Of a stretch of DNA of 35,151 bases, positions 23,896 to 31,479 are shown in pieces. The notes under the pieces are model-generated. The model saw only the letters and a program-made list of their open reading frames with translations, did no database searches and was not told the origin of the DNA. The stretch's first letter is position 1. Each line of letters begins with the position of its first letter. Source of the stretch: Candidatus Yanofskybacteria bacterium RIFCSPLOWO2_02_FULL_41_13 (GTDB taxonomy: Bacteria; Patescibacteriota; Minisyncoccia; 2-02-FULL-40-12; GWA2-44-9); contig MGKQ01000005.1 of assembly GCA_001795735.1 (NCBI GenBank), forward strand, positions 1 through 35,151, in the 5' to 3' direction. A program made the translations under genes and the position numbers.

Positions 23896-23924
23896 ATAAT
23901 AGCATATTTTATACTAAAAGTCAA
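23896..23924 (-). promoter_or_regulatory. Promoter of the minus-strand ncRNA candidate
   Basis: On the minus strand: TTGACT (23924-23919, 5 of 6), 17-nt spacer, TATTAT (23901-23896, 5 of 6). No minus-strand gene follows, only the GC-rich structured segment. Confidence 0.65.
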
Positions 23925-24010
23925 TGTGTTGATATGCTATCATTGAATTTCCTAGGAAAAATTAGGATAATTAAGGGGTCAGGTTAAAATTCTAGGGGTC
24001 GACTAGAGTC

Positions 24011-24016
24011 TATAAT
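24011..24016 (+). promoter_or_regulatory. Putative -10 box of the HU gene
   Basis: A perfect TATAAT followed by the A-rich repeat leader; the start codon is 108 nt further on. No clear -35. Confidence 0.4.
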
Positions 24017-24017
24017 A

Positions 24018-24120
24018 AAGTTAAAAATCAAAATGCAAAAATCAAAATGACAATGTAAAAATTAAAATTTAAGATTTTAAATTGTTATTTTAAACTTTGA
24101 TATTTACATTTTGAATTAAT
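24018..24120. repeat. A/T-rich dispersed inverted repeat upstream of HU
   Basis: 'aaaaatcaaaatgcaaaaatc' and 'aaaatgacaatgtaaaaatt' followed by a loosely complementary right half ('aaattgttattttaaacttt', 'gatatttacattttgaatt'). The same style of sequence opens the transglycosylase gene (12350) and is inserted in mnmA. The related stretches suggest a mobile or proliferating short repeat. Confidence 0.7.
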
Positions 24121-24123
24121 ATC

Positions 24124-24405
24124 TTGCCAGTAAAAAAGGCACAATTGGCAGAAAGACTAGCTGAACGCTTTGGTGTTTCCAAGAAGCAGGGAGCCGAGTG
24201 GCTTGATGCTTTTATTGAGGAAATTACTAAGGTTCTTCGTTCAGGAGACAAGGTCAACATTACCGGCTTCGGTATTTTTAAGGTTGCCGACAGAAAAGCC
24301 CGGGAAGGCATCAACCCTAAAACCGGGGAGAAGATTCACATCGCGGCCTCAAAGAAGCCCCGATTCACTCCGGGTAAAGTTTTGAAGGAAGCGGTCAAGG
24401 GATAG
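24124..24405 (+). CDS. HU-family DNA-binding protein
   Basis: 93 aa, the usual HU/IHF length. Helical N-terminus (KAQLAERLAERFGVSKKQGAEWLDAF), then the beta-saddle with GFGIFKVADRKAREGINPKTGE (family signature around GFG.F) and the C-terminal KKPRFTPGKVLKEAV. It dimerises and bends DNA as a nucleoid protein. The start must be TTG 24124: an in-frame TGA lies at 24112 and no ATG/GTG falls between. The A/T repeat at 24018-24120 occupies the leader, which probably replaced the original upstream region. Terminator at 24450. Confidence 0.95.
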   Translation: MPVKKAQLAERLAERFGVSKKQGAEWLDAFIEEITKVLRSGDKVNITGFGIFKVADRKAREGINPKTGEKIHIAASKKPRFTPGKVLKEAVKG

Positions 24406-24449
24406 AGCTTCTAATATTTCGGATCCAAAATATTAAAAACACTATATAT

Positions 24450-24474
24450 AAAACCCCTCATTGCGAGGGGTTTT
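24450..24474 (+). terminator. Intrinsic terminator after HU gene
   Basis: AAAACCCCTC-ATTGC-GAGGGGTTTT, a perfect 10-bp stem with T-tail. Confidence 0.9.
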
Positions 24475-24506
24475 ATAATAATTCAGCACGAGTGGGCAAC
24501 TGTTTT

Positions 24507-24534
24507 TTGACATTAGATACCAAAGGCGTATAAA
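24507..24534 (+). promoter_or_regulatory. Promoter of the patatin-like gene
   Basis: TTGACA (24507-24512, consensus), 16-nt spacer, TATAAA (24529-24534). ATG 24569 is 34 nt downstream. Confidence 0.7.
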
Positions 24535-24568
24535 GAAAATATCAGCTCATTAAAAAAACGGACTTGCT

Positions 24569-25621
24569 ATGGATAGGCTGTTTGATAAAAATGCAAGAAT
24601 CGCCCTTGTCTGCAAGGGCGGTCCGGAAAATGGTCCCTACAGTTCTTTAGCGGCCAGAACAATAACCGAGATACTAGAGAAAAACGGTTCTAAAATTTCT
24701 GGAATCTATGCCTGTTCGGGCTCAACTCCCACTGCATTATTGGGTTGTGTCGGCGAGTATCCGAAACTTTGTGATACATGGGCTAATCTTAAGCCGATCG
24801 ATGTTGTAGGCAAAGTCCACAAGATAAGGACAGTTATGCGGATATTAAGGAAAGAATCAGTTTTTGAAAGCCATGCTCTGGGCGAGTTATTGAGAAAAAA
24901 TTGGGACCTTGATAAAATCTTTTCTTCCGAAGCGTTGCCAATAAAGTTTCCGGCAGTTGATATTTACTCTTCAGAATATGTTATTTTCTCCAACAAAAAC
25001 GAGAAGCATAAGAAGTGGTTTTTGGAAGGCGTTCTGGGTTCAATGGCTCTTGTGCCGTTTCTCCAGCCACAGACGATTTTAGATCCGGTAGAATCTGAGC
25101 TGATTGAGCCGGAGAGAGTGGTGGGTAATAAGCTTTTACTGGTTGACGGCGGCTTTATGGGCAATTTGCTTCTTGAAGAGGCTATGCGGGATGGTTACGA
25201 CCTTATTTTCTTGATTGATATTCATGGGCTCAATCCTTCAAAAATGGGTCTAGATGAAAAATACCACTGGACAAATCTTACCAGAAGTTCACTGCATGTT
25301 TTGACAAACACTAACGACGTTCGGCAATACCAGATGACTGACAGAATTAACGAAGAGATCAGAATTAAGGATGAGCTTAAGGCTTTACTTGAATTGCTTC
25401 CCCAAGAACATGCCCCTATTCTTCGGGCCACTATCAACAGAATGAACAGCGGAAGATTAAGGCTTGGCGATAAGAATGAAACACAAATTGTTGTTGTATC
25501 GAATAAGAAACATGCTTCGCTCTTTAACTTCGCTAAATTTACCCGAAAAGATGTTCTTAAGTTAATGAATGCCGGTTATGATGCCTCGGTAACCGCATTA
25601 GACAGACTGGGCTTGAAGTAA
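24569..25621 (+). CDS. Patatin-like protein with atypical nucleophile elbow
   Basis: 350 aa, cytoplasmic (no signal). The patatin order is visible: a glycine-rich oxyanion segment near the N-terminus (IALVCKGGPENGPYSSLA), a nucleophile-elbow position (IYACSGSTPTALLG), and the dyad Asp in LVDGGFMGN. Canonical patatins have GxSxG; here it reads ACSGS, so both flanking Gly are changed although the Ser is kept. The protein may therefore be a weak or altered lipid acyl hydrolase or a non-catalytic member. The C-terminal ~120 residues are helical and not recognised. It has its own promoter and terminator. Confidence 0.78.
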   Translation: MDRLFDKNARIALVCKGGPENGPYSSLAARTITEILEKNGSKISGIYACSGSTPTALLGCVGEYPKLCDTWANLKPIDVVGKVHKIRTVMRILRKESVFESHALGELLRKNWDLDKIFSSEALPIKFPAVDIYSSEYVIFSNKNEKHKKWFLEGVLGSMALVPFLQPQTILDPVESELIEPERVVGNKLLLVDGGFMGNLLLEEAMRDGYDLIFLIDIHGLNPSKMGLDEKYHWTNLTRSSLHVLTNTNDVRQYQMTDRINEEIRIKDELKALLELLPQEHAPILRATINRMNSGRLRLGDKNETQIVVVSNKKHASLFNFAKFTRKDVLKLMNAGYDASVTALDRLGLK

Positions 25622-25629
25622 AAATACAT

Positions 25630-25657
25630 GCTCCCTAAAGGGGAGCTTTATTTTTTC
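25630..25657 (+). terminator. Intrinsic terminator after patatin-like gene
   Basis: GCTCCC-TAAAG-GGGAGC followed by TTTATTTTTTC. It lies inside the start region proposed by the ORF track for the next gene, which argues against that start. Confidence 0.85.
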
Positions 25658-25708
25658 GTAGATTTAGCTTACTCTATGGCTATAATCGGATCTTTAAAAA
25701 GGCTGAGT

Positions 25709-27037
25709 ATGTCTGTTGCAAACCAAATAAAAACCGACCTTATTATCATTGGCGGTGGCATAATGGGCTCAGCTGTTGCTTATCAGGCCGCATTACTGGG
25801 AGTAAAATCAGTAATTCTTGAGAATAATAATCTTGCCGGGCCTCATTATTCTACTAATATCTGGGCTCCCAGGGCCGATTACATGCCCAGCGATATTGAT
25901 GAAGTTGAAAGAACGACTTACGAATGTTGCCGCTGGCTTCATATTTTGCCGGAATGCTTTAGTCCGCAATTATTTTTAATATTGATAAACAGTAGAACTC
26001 CTTACAAGTATAATGATTTCAGATCATTGCTTCGCCTCTATGACCGCTTAACAAAAGAAAGGCTAAGTCCTTTCCCATCCAAAAGTTTTGGCATAAGTGA
26101 AGCCGGTCTTAGAAAAATGGAGCCTAATCTAAGGGTAGGCAAGTTTGACAGGGGTCTTGGCTTTTATGAGCTGGTTTCCGATCCCAAGATAATTGCCAAG
26201 GCGCTTAAATCGAGAACGGAAAGTTTAGTATTGGGCAATAAAATGCTGAGAATAAGAAAAATTGCCGGCTATGAAAGAAATTCCGATGGCATGATAAGCC
26301 GGGTTATCATTATCACCGAATCGGATGATGTCATCGTGTTATCAAAAAGCAGAGGTATCCCGGCAGTTATTAATGCAACCGGACCCTGGATTAATCAAAC
26401 TGCATCGGATTTAGGGATAAATTTTCCCATTGAGTCGCATATCGGTGTTCAGGGGGCAATTTTTGAGAAATACTGTTTTCAGTCGAATCTTTTAATCTTT
26501 GCTGAAGACGGCAAATATCTGATAGTAAGGCCGTATAAGGATCATGTTCAGATTGGTCCGACAAACAAGTTTTACGGTGGTACGATAGATGAATTTAAGT
26601 CTGACAAAGAAAAAATGGAAAAGCACCTAAGCTATCTCGAAAGAAACTTTAAAGAGATAGTTGAGCTTAACTATACGAATAAGGATTTGGTATTAAAATC
26701 AGTTGGTGCCCGTCTTAAGCTAAAGTTGCCGATTAACTCCAATCGGCCATTCATTTTCTCAGAAAATAATGCCAGCATCAGTAATTATTTTGCGGTTTAC
26801 CCGGGGAAACTTCCATCAGCTTTAAGAACGGCCGATGAGCTCCTGAAGATTGTAGCAGAAAGAGGATTGACGCCGTATAGTATCAAGCATTTCATTGGCA
26901 GTACTAAAGGAGTTCTGATCGGAGAACGGCGGACCAAGAATTCTGTGCTATTATGGATGGAAAAAATAAAATCTCTTTTCATCGTTGGAATTAATATATT
27001 TATTGATAAATTTAAATCAAAAACCCCTAGAAAGTAG
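25709..27037 (+). CDS. FAD-dependent oxidoreductase (DAO family)
   Basis: 442 aa. N-terminal dinucleotide-binding fold with GGGIMGSAVAYQAALLG and the acidic strand end SVILE; a second FAD contact near INATGPWINQTA, typical of DAO/GlpD-type enzymes; a C-terminal strand set with GVQGAIFEKY, LIVRPYKDHVQIGPT and YPGKLPSALRTAD. By family it would oxidise an amino acid, 2-hydroxyacid or glycerol-3-phosphate; the exact substrate cannot be told. The ATG at 25709 is chosen because the longer ORF-track start (25628) runs through a terminator and because AAGG precedes 25709. The last codons are shared with the terminator at 27020. Confidence 0.85.
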   Translation: MSVANQIKTDLIIIGGGIMGSAVAYQAALLGVKSVILENNNLAGPHYSTNIWAPRADYMPSDIDEVERTTYECCRWLHILPECFSPQLFLILINSRTPYKYNDFRSLLRLYDRLTKERLSPFPSKSFGISEAGLRKMEPNLRVGKFDRGLGFYELVSDPKIIAKALKSRTESLVLGNKMLRIRKIAGYERNSDGMISRVIIITESDDVIVLSKSRGIPAVINATGPWINQTASDLGINFPIESHIGVQGAIFEKYCFQSNLLIFAEDGKYLIVRPYKDHVQIGPTNKFYGGTIDEFKSDKEKMEKHLSYLERNFKEIVELNYTNKDLVLKSVGARLKLKLPINSNRPFIFSENNASISNYFAVYPGKLPSALRTADELLKIVAERGLTPYSIKHFIGSTKGVLIGERRTKNSVLLWMEKIKSLFIVGINIFIDKFKSKTPRK

Positions 27038-27044
27038 GGGTTTT
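27020..27044. terminator. Bidirectional terminator overlapping two stop codons
   Basis: AAAACCCCTA-GAAAG-TAGGGGTTTT. The left arm and loop encode the last residues (TPRK) of the oxidoreductase, and the right arm touches the stop of the convergent protease gene, an example of extreme compaction. Confidence 0.9.
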
Positions 27045-27925
27045 CATTTAATTATGCCTCTTTTTTTCAGGTCTTCTATGAATTCATTTACGTCTTTTAT
27101 CGATACGGCGTAGATGAATTTTCTCATTACTTCGAGGGTTACTCCTCCGACTCTTCCTTTTTTATTTAAAACCGGCCCGCCGGAAAAGCCTTCTTCTGCA
27201 TCACCCAGAATTCTGTATAGGGTATTTACGCCGCTTTTGTTTATTGGCATATTCTGAATAACTTCATAAACCTGTCCTTCGAAACTTTCTTTTATAATGT
27301 CGCTCAGTACGGAGATCATTCTTCCGTTGGCATCAGGATAAGAAGAAAAAACCGGTATATAGCCGCTGCTATAGACGAACTCTTGTTCTTTTAGCTCTTC
27401 TGTTTCAAGCGGTTTTAGGTTCTTGGGATACTTTTCGGCTCTAAGCGCCATATAATCTTTGTGTTGTCCCAACTTACCCATTGCGATTGGTACTAGTTTA
27501 AAATCTTCGGAAATCCCGTTAATATTGGTGGTTGCATTAAAAGTATATTCATATTGGCCGTTAGCGCTTCTTGGGAATTCTGATATCGGATCAATCTCAG
27601 AGAGAATGCCTCGTTTGGCCAGTTCAGAAATACTGTCAACCAGTAAATGTCTGGCAGTTATAACTATTCCTGGCTTGATCATAAATCCTGTTGCTCCGGC
27701 TTCTATCTTTGGCACAAATGTCCGGGTCACCATGCTCAGGGGGTCGTTACCGGTAATTTTGAATACTAGGGTTATGGCCAGTACGTTCTTTTCAGCTTCT
27801 TTTACCGCATCAGGTCTTGCCGGTATTGTTTGTGATCTTTCCGATTGAGACGGCGGGGGATAGCCGGACTGGGCACTGCAACCGGCAAATAAAAAAGCCA
27901 AAATGACTACAAAAATTTTTCTCAT
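27044..27925 (-). CDS. Trypsin-like serine protease lipoprotein
   Basis: 293 aa from ATG 27925 (GTG 27928 also possible). Lipoprotein signal with lipobox FAGC at the end of a hydrophobic stretch. The S1-type (HtrA-like) triad is visible: His in IVITARHLLVD, Asp in HKDYMALRA and Ser in EEGFSGGPVLN. There is no PDZ domain. It is predicted to be a lipid-anchored protease outside the membrane, possibly in envelope quality control or in processing the surface proteins encoded nearby. Convergent with the oxidoreductase gene; terminator shared. Confidence 0.87.
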   Translation of the reverse strand: MRKIFVVILAFLFAGCSAQSGYPPPSQSERSQTIPARPDAVKEAEKNVLAITLVFKITGNDPLSMVTRTFVPKIEAGATGFMIKPGIVITARHLLVDSISELAKRGILSEIDPISEFPRSANGQYEYTFNATTNINGISEDFKLVPIAMGKLGQHKDYMALRAEKYPKNLKPLETEELKEQEFVYSSGYIPVFSSYPDANGRMISVLSDIIKESFEGQVYEVIQNMPINKSGVNTLYRILGDAEEGFSGGPVLNKKGRVGGVTLEVMRKFIYAVSIKDVNEFIEDLKKRGIIK

Positions 27926-28014
27926 CACGTCCTCTTTTCAAAGATCGATGTCTGAATCAAAGAGTAGTATTCTTTTAAACTTAAAACAACCCTATTCTGT
28001 GGAGATAGTTAGCG

Positions 28015-28035
28015 TAGCATATAGTATGCTATGAT
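28015..28035 (+). promoter_or_regulatory. Extended -10 promoter overlapped by a palindromic operator
   Basis: TAGCATA-TAG-TATGCTA (28015-28031) is a perfect 7-bp inverted repeat that overlaps the extended -10 TGC-TATGAT (28027-28035). The ATG at 28042 lies 6 nt after the -10. The palindrome could be an operator bound by the HTH protein encoded immediately downstream. Confidence 0.5.
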
Positions 28036-28041
28036 ACGTGT

Positions 28042-28666
28042 ATGAATCATCTAAGGAAGAGCGCACAAGAATTACGAGATGATGGTTACTCTTATAACAT
28101 GATTTCCGCTAAGCTGGGCATAGCCAAGAGCACTTTAAGTAATTGGTTCAAAGATAAGCCCTGCTATAAAGTCTGCTGAAAAAAGTCACAACAAGAAAGT
28201 AACGGAAATTAATAATTTACTAGAAGAAGGGATTAGGGAAGTCGGGATACTGAACAGAAGAGATTTGTGGTTATTAGGCCTAGGTCTTTATATAGGCGAG
28301 GGAACAAAAACTTATGAAAATGTTCGCATCATAAACTCTGATCCTAATGTTGTCAACCTTGCTATTAAATGGTTCAAAGAAATTTGTAAAGTAAAGAATG
28401 ATAATATAACCATAACTCTACATCTTTACCCGGATAATGACCTGAAAGAATGCATTGACTTTTGGATGGAAACCACCGGTCTTACTTTAAAAAACTTTAG
28501 AAAAACACAGTTAGATAGGAGGAAAGATAAATCAACGATAAGAAAAAGAGCATTGCCATTTGGCACAGCTCATATTAATATAATCTGTAATGGTAATAAA
28601 AAATACGGAGTAAAGTTACATAGAAGATTAATGGGATGGATTAATGGCGTCTTATCTCAGTCATAA
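28042..28666 (+). pseudogene. Frameshifted HTH plus LAGLIDADG-like endonuclease gene
   Basis: The first frame (ATG 28042) encodes an HTH head, RDDGYSYNMISAKLGIAKST followed by LSNWFKDKP, and ends at a TGA (28177). The +1 frame is open from before that point and reads on as SAEKSHNKKVTEINN...LLGLGLYIGEGTKTYENVRI...NSDPNVV...FWMETTGL to 28664. Together they match a known architecture: a resolvase-like HTH followed by a LAGLIDADG-type fold (LYxGEG and NSDP motifs). A single +1 shift between about 28140 and 28177 joins them. The ORF track shows only the second half (TTG 28265). It may be a decayed gene, a sequencing error or, less likely, programmed frameshifting. Promoter and operator-like palindrome are intact. 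Confidence 0.7.
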
Positions 28667-28670
28667 GAAC

Positions 28671-28744
28671 GCGGGTATAGTACAGTGGTAGTACGACTCC
28701 CTTCCAAGGAGTAGACACGAGTTCGAATCTCGTTACCCGCTCCA
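28671..28744 (+). tRNA. tRNA-Gly (TCC)
   Basis: 74 nt with acceptor GCGGGTA/TACCCGC, D-loop with AGTGGTAGT, anticodon stem ACTCC-CTTCCAA-GGAGT (anticodon TCC), T-loop GTTCGAATC, and CCA encoded. It starts 4 nt after the pseudogene stop. A hairpin without T-tail (28748-28770) follows. Confidence 0.95.
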
Positions 28745-28837
28745 AAGGAGAATTTTTTCTAAAAATTCTCAAGTAACTCAATTAATATCTCAAATTTTAA
28801 AGGTCGTCCATTAACCTGCTCAAAATTACTTTATAAT

Positions 28838-28861
28838 AAAAAAACCAGCATATATTGCTGG
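28838..28861 (-). terminator. Intrinsic terminator of the PBP gene
   Basis: On the minus strand: CCAGCA-ATATA-TGCTGG followed by seven T. It adjoins the PBP stop codon. Confidence 0.88.
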
Positions 28862-31147
28862 CTAATTTTTATCTGAATAGCGTTGAGTTAACTCATTCAG
28901 GTAGTTTTCGACTTGTTCAGAAAATTCAACTTTATTTCGGTTCTCGTAGATTCTGTCTATTACCCTTCTGGCCAACGGGCCGGCAACCCAGCCTCCGGTA
29001 ACTTGCGTATTGATGCTACCGCTGGTTTTTCTCATGTAAGTCGGGAGATCTATGATTTTACTGAAATCATCATTCCCGAAACGGAAAGCAATTACTATTT
29101 CCGGCGTTCCGCACCAGATCGAAACATCTTTTGGTCCATTTGATGTGCCGGTTTTGCAAGCTACCTGCTGTTTGATATCGCGCATTGATATTTTAGCCGT
29201 CCCGATCTTAGTTACCGCTCTCATTAAGGCGACCATCTTATCGGCTGTTTTATCCGATAATACTTCTTTCGCTATGGGTGCATCTGATTTAAAGATTGTT
29301 TTAATGCCATAAGAATCCTTTACTTCTTTAATAAGGGTTGGCCTTAGGTAAATACCTTTTCGGAAGAAAACCGTATAAGCATTGGCAAGCTCAAGCATAT
29401 TAACGTCAGAACCACCTATTACCGTCGGCAAACCTACTTCTAAGCCGCCGCCGTTCCCATCATATCCCGGTCTTCTAAACCAGACATTGCCGTCTGAATC
29501 TTTAACTACGCCGTAATTACCACGGACCCCCATGCTATTGGCAGTTAAAACTACCGATTGGGCTCCATTCGGAAGCGACATGGCTAAATTAAGCGTAGCC
29601 AGATTTATGGAACGAATTAGGCCGGTGGCAAGGTCTATGTATCCATAAGGTACGGGATTTTCTTCTCTAAAATTCTGAGGCGCCCAGATTTTGCCTTCGC
29701 CCCATATTCTGGTGAACGGACAATTGCAAATCTTGTCAAAAAATCCTTTCTGATAATGTTCCATTGCTGCGGCGTAAGTAAACGGCTTAAATCCGGAACC
29801 GGGTGATCGGGAAGCCATCGCCCTGTTGTATTGAGTTTCGTCAAAGTTATTACCTCCGCTCAAAGCAAGAATATTACCGGTAGAAGTTTCGATTATAACG
29901 AATGCTCCGTTTATTTTGTCTTCTTGCTTGAGGCCCTCATTAAGGGAGCCCAGATGTTTCTCAAATTCTTCCGAGGCTATATTCTGAACCTCCGTATTTA
30001 TGGTTGTATAGATTCTGAATCCACCATGTTCTGATAACTGTGCCTCTGAGACACCCCGAGACAGAAGAAATTCTTTTACCATCCGGTTGCCATAACCATA
30101 GGCCGGATTCTTAATCGGCTTAAGTCTGATTAGGTCAGAGTCAAGCGGTTCATCTTTTTTAAATCTGGTAGTTTCGAATTCTGTTTTAGAAATATTGCCT
30201 TCATCGAGCATTCTTTCTAGAACCCAGTTGTACCGGTCTCTGGCGAAAGTAAGCCTGATAATTTCTTTGGCTGATTCGGCTTCGTATTCTTTTTTTATTT
30301 TCTGGGTAGCTTCCGGGTCTTCTTTCCCGTCGATTATCGGCTCGTTTGGTTTATGATAGACTGGGCAGTAAAGAGAGGGGGATTTATTCATACTGACAAG
30401 AATTGCAATTTCTCGCAAAGTCAGTTCATCTTTTCTTAAATCTTTGCCGAAATACCTCAAAGCTCCTTCGGCAACTCCGTTGACGCCATGGCCGAGATAA
30501 ATCATATTCATAAAATCTTCAATAATTTTATCTCTCGACCTGTGTTCTACCAGTTGGATTGCAATACGGGCCTCTTTTACTTTTCTGGATAAAGTATGTT
30601 CTCGGGTGTAAAATTGTTTTATCTTATCGCCGTAATATAGCCGAGTATACTGCTGGGCGATTCCGCTTGCCCCAGAATTTCTCAGATACTTAATATTAAA
30701 CTTGCGAAGAATATTTCCAACAACGGCTCTGATTACAGCCGGAAGATCCACGCCCGGATGTGAATAAAATCTTTGATCTTCGGCGGCTATAAGCCCATTT
30801 TTTAATTGTTCAGGCACTTCGGCTAATTTTAGTGGGTCTCTCACTTCCTGAAAAAATCTCCCTATCGTTTCGTTATTATCGGCGTAGACATAAGAGGTAA
30901 GCTTAAAGCCCGCCTGGCTTTGTTCGGAGAAATCCAACAGCTGGCCGTTATCATCTTTTAGATCGCCGACATAACGGAAGATATAATAATAGCTTCCGGC
31001 TGAAGCAAGCGTAAAAAAAATAACAATACCCCAGAATGCTCTTTTAACCCACGGCCGTCGTTTAATTATGACAAGCCAGTATTTTTCTTTGATTCTCTTG
31101 GGTATATATTCAAGGAGTTCTCTTGATTTTGACCAGAATATCCGCAA
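28862..31147 (-). CDS. Class A penicillin-binding protein (PBP1-type)
   Basis: 761 aa, bifunctional murein synthase. Cytoplasmic head, one TM (about 35-58), GT51 glycosyltransferase with EDQRFYSHPGVDLPAVIRA (catalytic Glu) and conserved RKVKEARIA, then a transpeptidase with SPGSGFKPFTYAAAM (SxxK nucleophile), RSINLA (SxN) and ACKTGTSNG (KTG). All key residues are present. It polymerises lipid II and crosslinks stem peptides outside the membrane. The start is TTG 31147 preceded by a GGGGG-type ribosome site at 7 nt; no in-frame ATG/GTG gives a better start. It complements the murein-cleaving genes in the window. Confidence 0.95.
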   Translation of the reverse strand: MRIFWSKSRELLEYIPKRIKEKYWLVIIKRRPWVKRAFWGIVIFFTLASAGSYYYIFRYVGDLKDDNGQLLDFSEQSQAGFKLTSYVYADNNETIGRFFQEVRDPLKLAEVPEQLKNGLIAAEDQRFYSHPGVDLPAVIRAVVGNILRKFNIKYLRNSGASGIAQQYTRLYYGDKIKQFYTREHTLSRKVKEARIAIQLVEHRSRDKIIEDFMNMIYLGHGVNGVAEGALRYFGKDLRKDELTLREIAILVSMNKSPSLYCPVYHKPNEPIIDGKEDPEATQKIKKEYEAESAKEIIRLTFARDRYNWVLERMLDEGNISKTEFETTRFKKDEPLDSDLIRLKPIKNPAYGYGNRMVKEFLLSRGVSEAQLSEHGGFRIYTTINTEVQNIASEEFEKHLGSLNEGLKQEDKINGAFVIIETSTGNILALSGGNNFDETQYNRAMASRSPGSGFKPFTYAAAMEHYQKGFFDKICNCPFTRIWGEGKIWAPQNFREENPVPYGYIDLATGLIRSINLATLNLAMSLPNGAQSVVLTANSMGVRGNYGVVKDSDGNVWFRRPGYDGNGGGLEVGLPTVIGGSDVNMLELANAYTVFFRKGIYLRPTLIKEVKDSYGIKTIFKSDAPIAKEVLSDKTADKMVALMRAVTKIGTAKISMRDIKQQVACKTGTSNGPKDVSIWCGTPEIVIAFRFGNDDFSKIIDLPTYMRKTSGSINTQVTGGWVAGPLARRVIDRIYENRNKVEFSEQVENYLNELTQRYSDKN

Positions 31148-31212
31148 TTACACCCCCTTTTTATTGTAAATGAACATCGTGATGCCTATAGTATTAGCGT
31201 ATTTTTTGCTGT

Positions 31213-31241
31213 TTGGCAAATGCGTATTTTTATGATAAAAT
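31213..31241 (+). promoter_or_regulatory. tRNA-Arg promoter
   Basis: TTGGCA (31213-31218), 17-nt spacer, TAAAAT (31236-31241), 13 nt before the tRNA 5' end. Confidence 0.7.
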
Positions 31242-31254
31242 TTAAAAGTTAAAT

Positions 31255-31326
31255 GCCCCTGTAGTTCAACGGATAGAATACCTCCCTTCTAAGGAGGGGA
31301 TCCAAGTTCGATTCTTGGCGGGGGTA
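31255..31326 (+). tRNA. tRNA-Arg (TCT)
   Basis: 72 nt, acceptor GCCCCTG/CGGGGGT (two G-U pairs), anticodon arm CCTCC-CTTCTAA-GGAGG (anticodon TCT), T-loop GTTCGATTC. CCA is not encoded (the sequence continues CAT), unlike the Gly and Pro tRNAs here. Confidence 0.93.
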
Positions 31327-31332
31327 CATAGA

Positions 31333-31369
31333 AATCTAAAAACGGGTCTTTAAGACCCGTTTTTAGATT
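31333..31369 (+). terminator. Terminator of tRNA-Arg
   Basis: AATCTAAAAACGGGTCTT-T-AAGACCCGTTTTTAGATT, an 18-bp stem with internal T-run, 6 nt after the tRNA. Confidence 0.88.
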
Positions 31370-31406
31370 AACTTTTTTTCGAAGGAAACCAACTGTACCT
31401 AATATC

Positions 31407-31436
31407 TTGACACTTCCAGCCTTCTTTTGCTAATCT
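31407..31436 (+). promoter_or_regulatory. Promoter of the 220-aa orphan gene
   Basis: Consensus TTGACA (31407-31412), 18-nt spacer, TAATCT (31431-31436). ATG 31480 with AGGAG at 4 nt follows. Confidence 0.55.
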
Positions 31437-31479
31437 GCTTTCGGAATGGGTACTTAAAAACTAAAGCAAAAGGAGTAAA

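Noticed and set aside
23998-24010. gtcgactagagtc resembling a cloning-vector polylinker
   Set aside because: Only ~13 nt and no adjoining vector sequence; chance.
25628-25708. 5' extension of the FAD oxidoreductase
   Set aside because: It contains an intrinsic terminator with T-run; ATG 25709 fits the family start.
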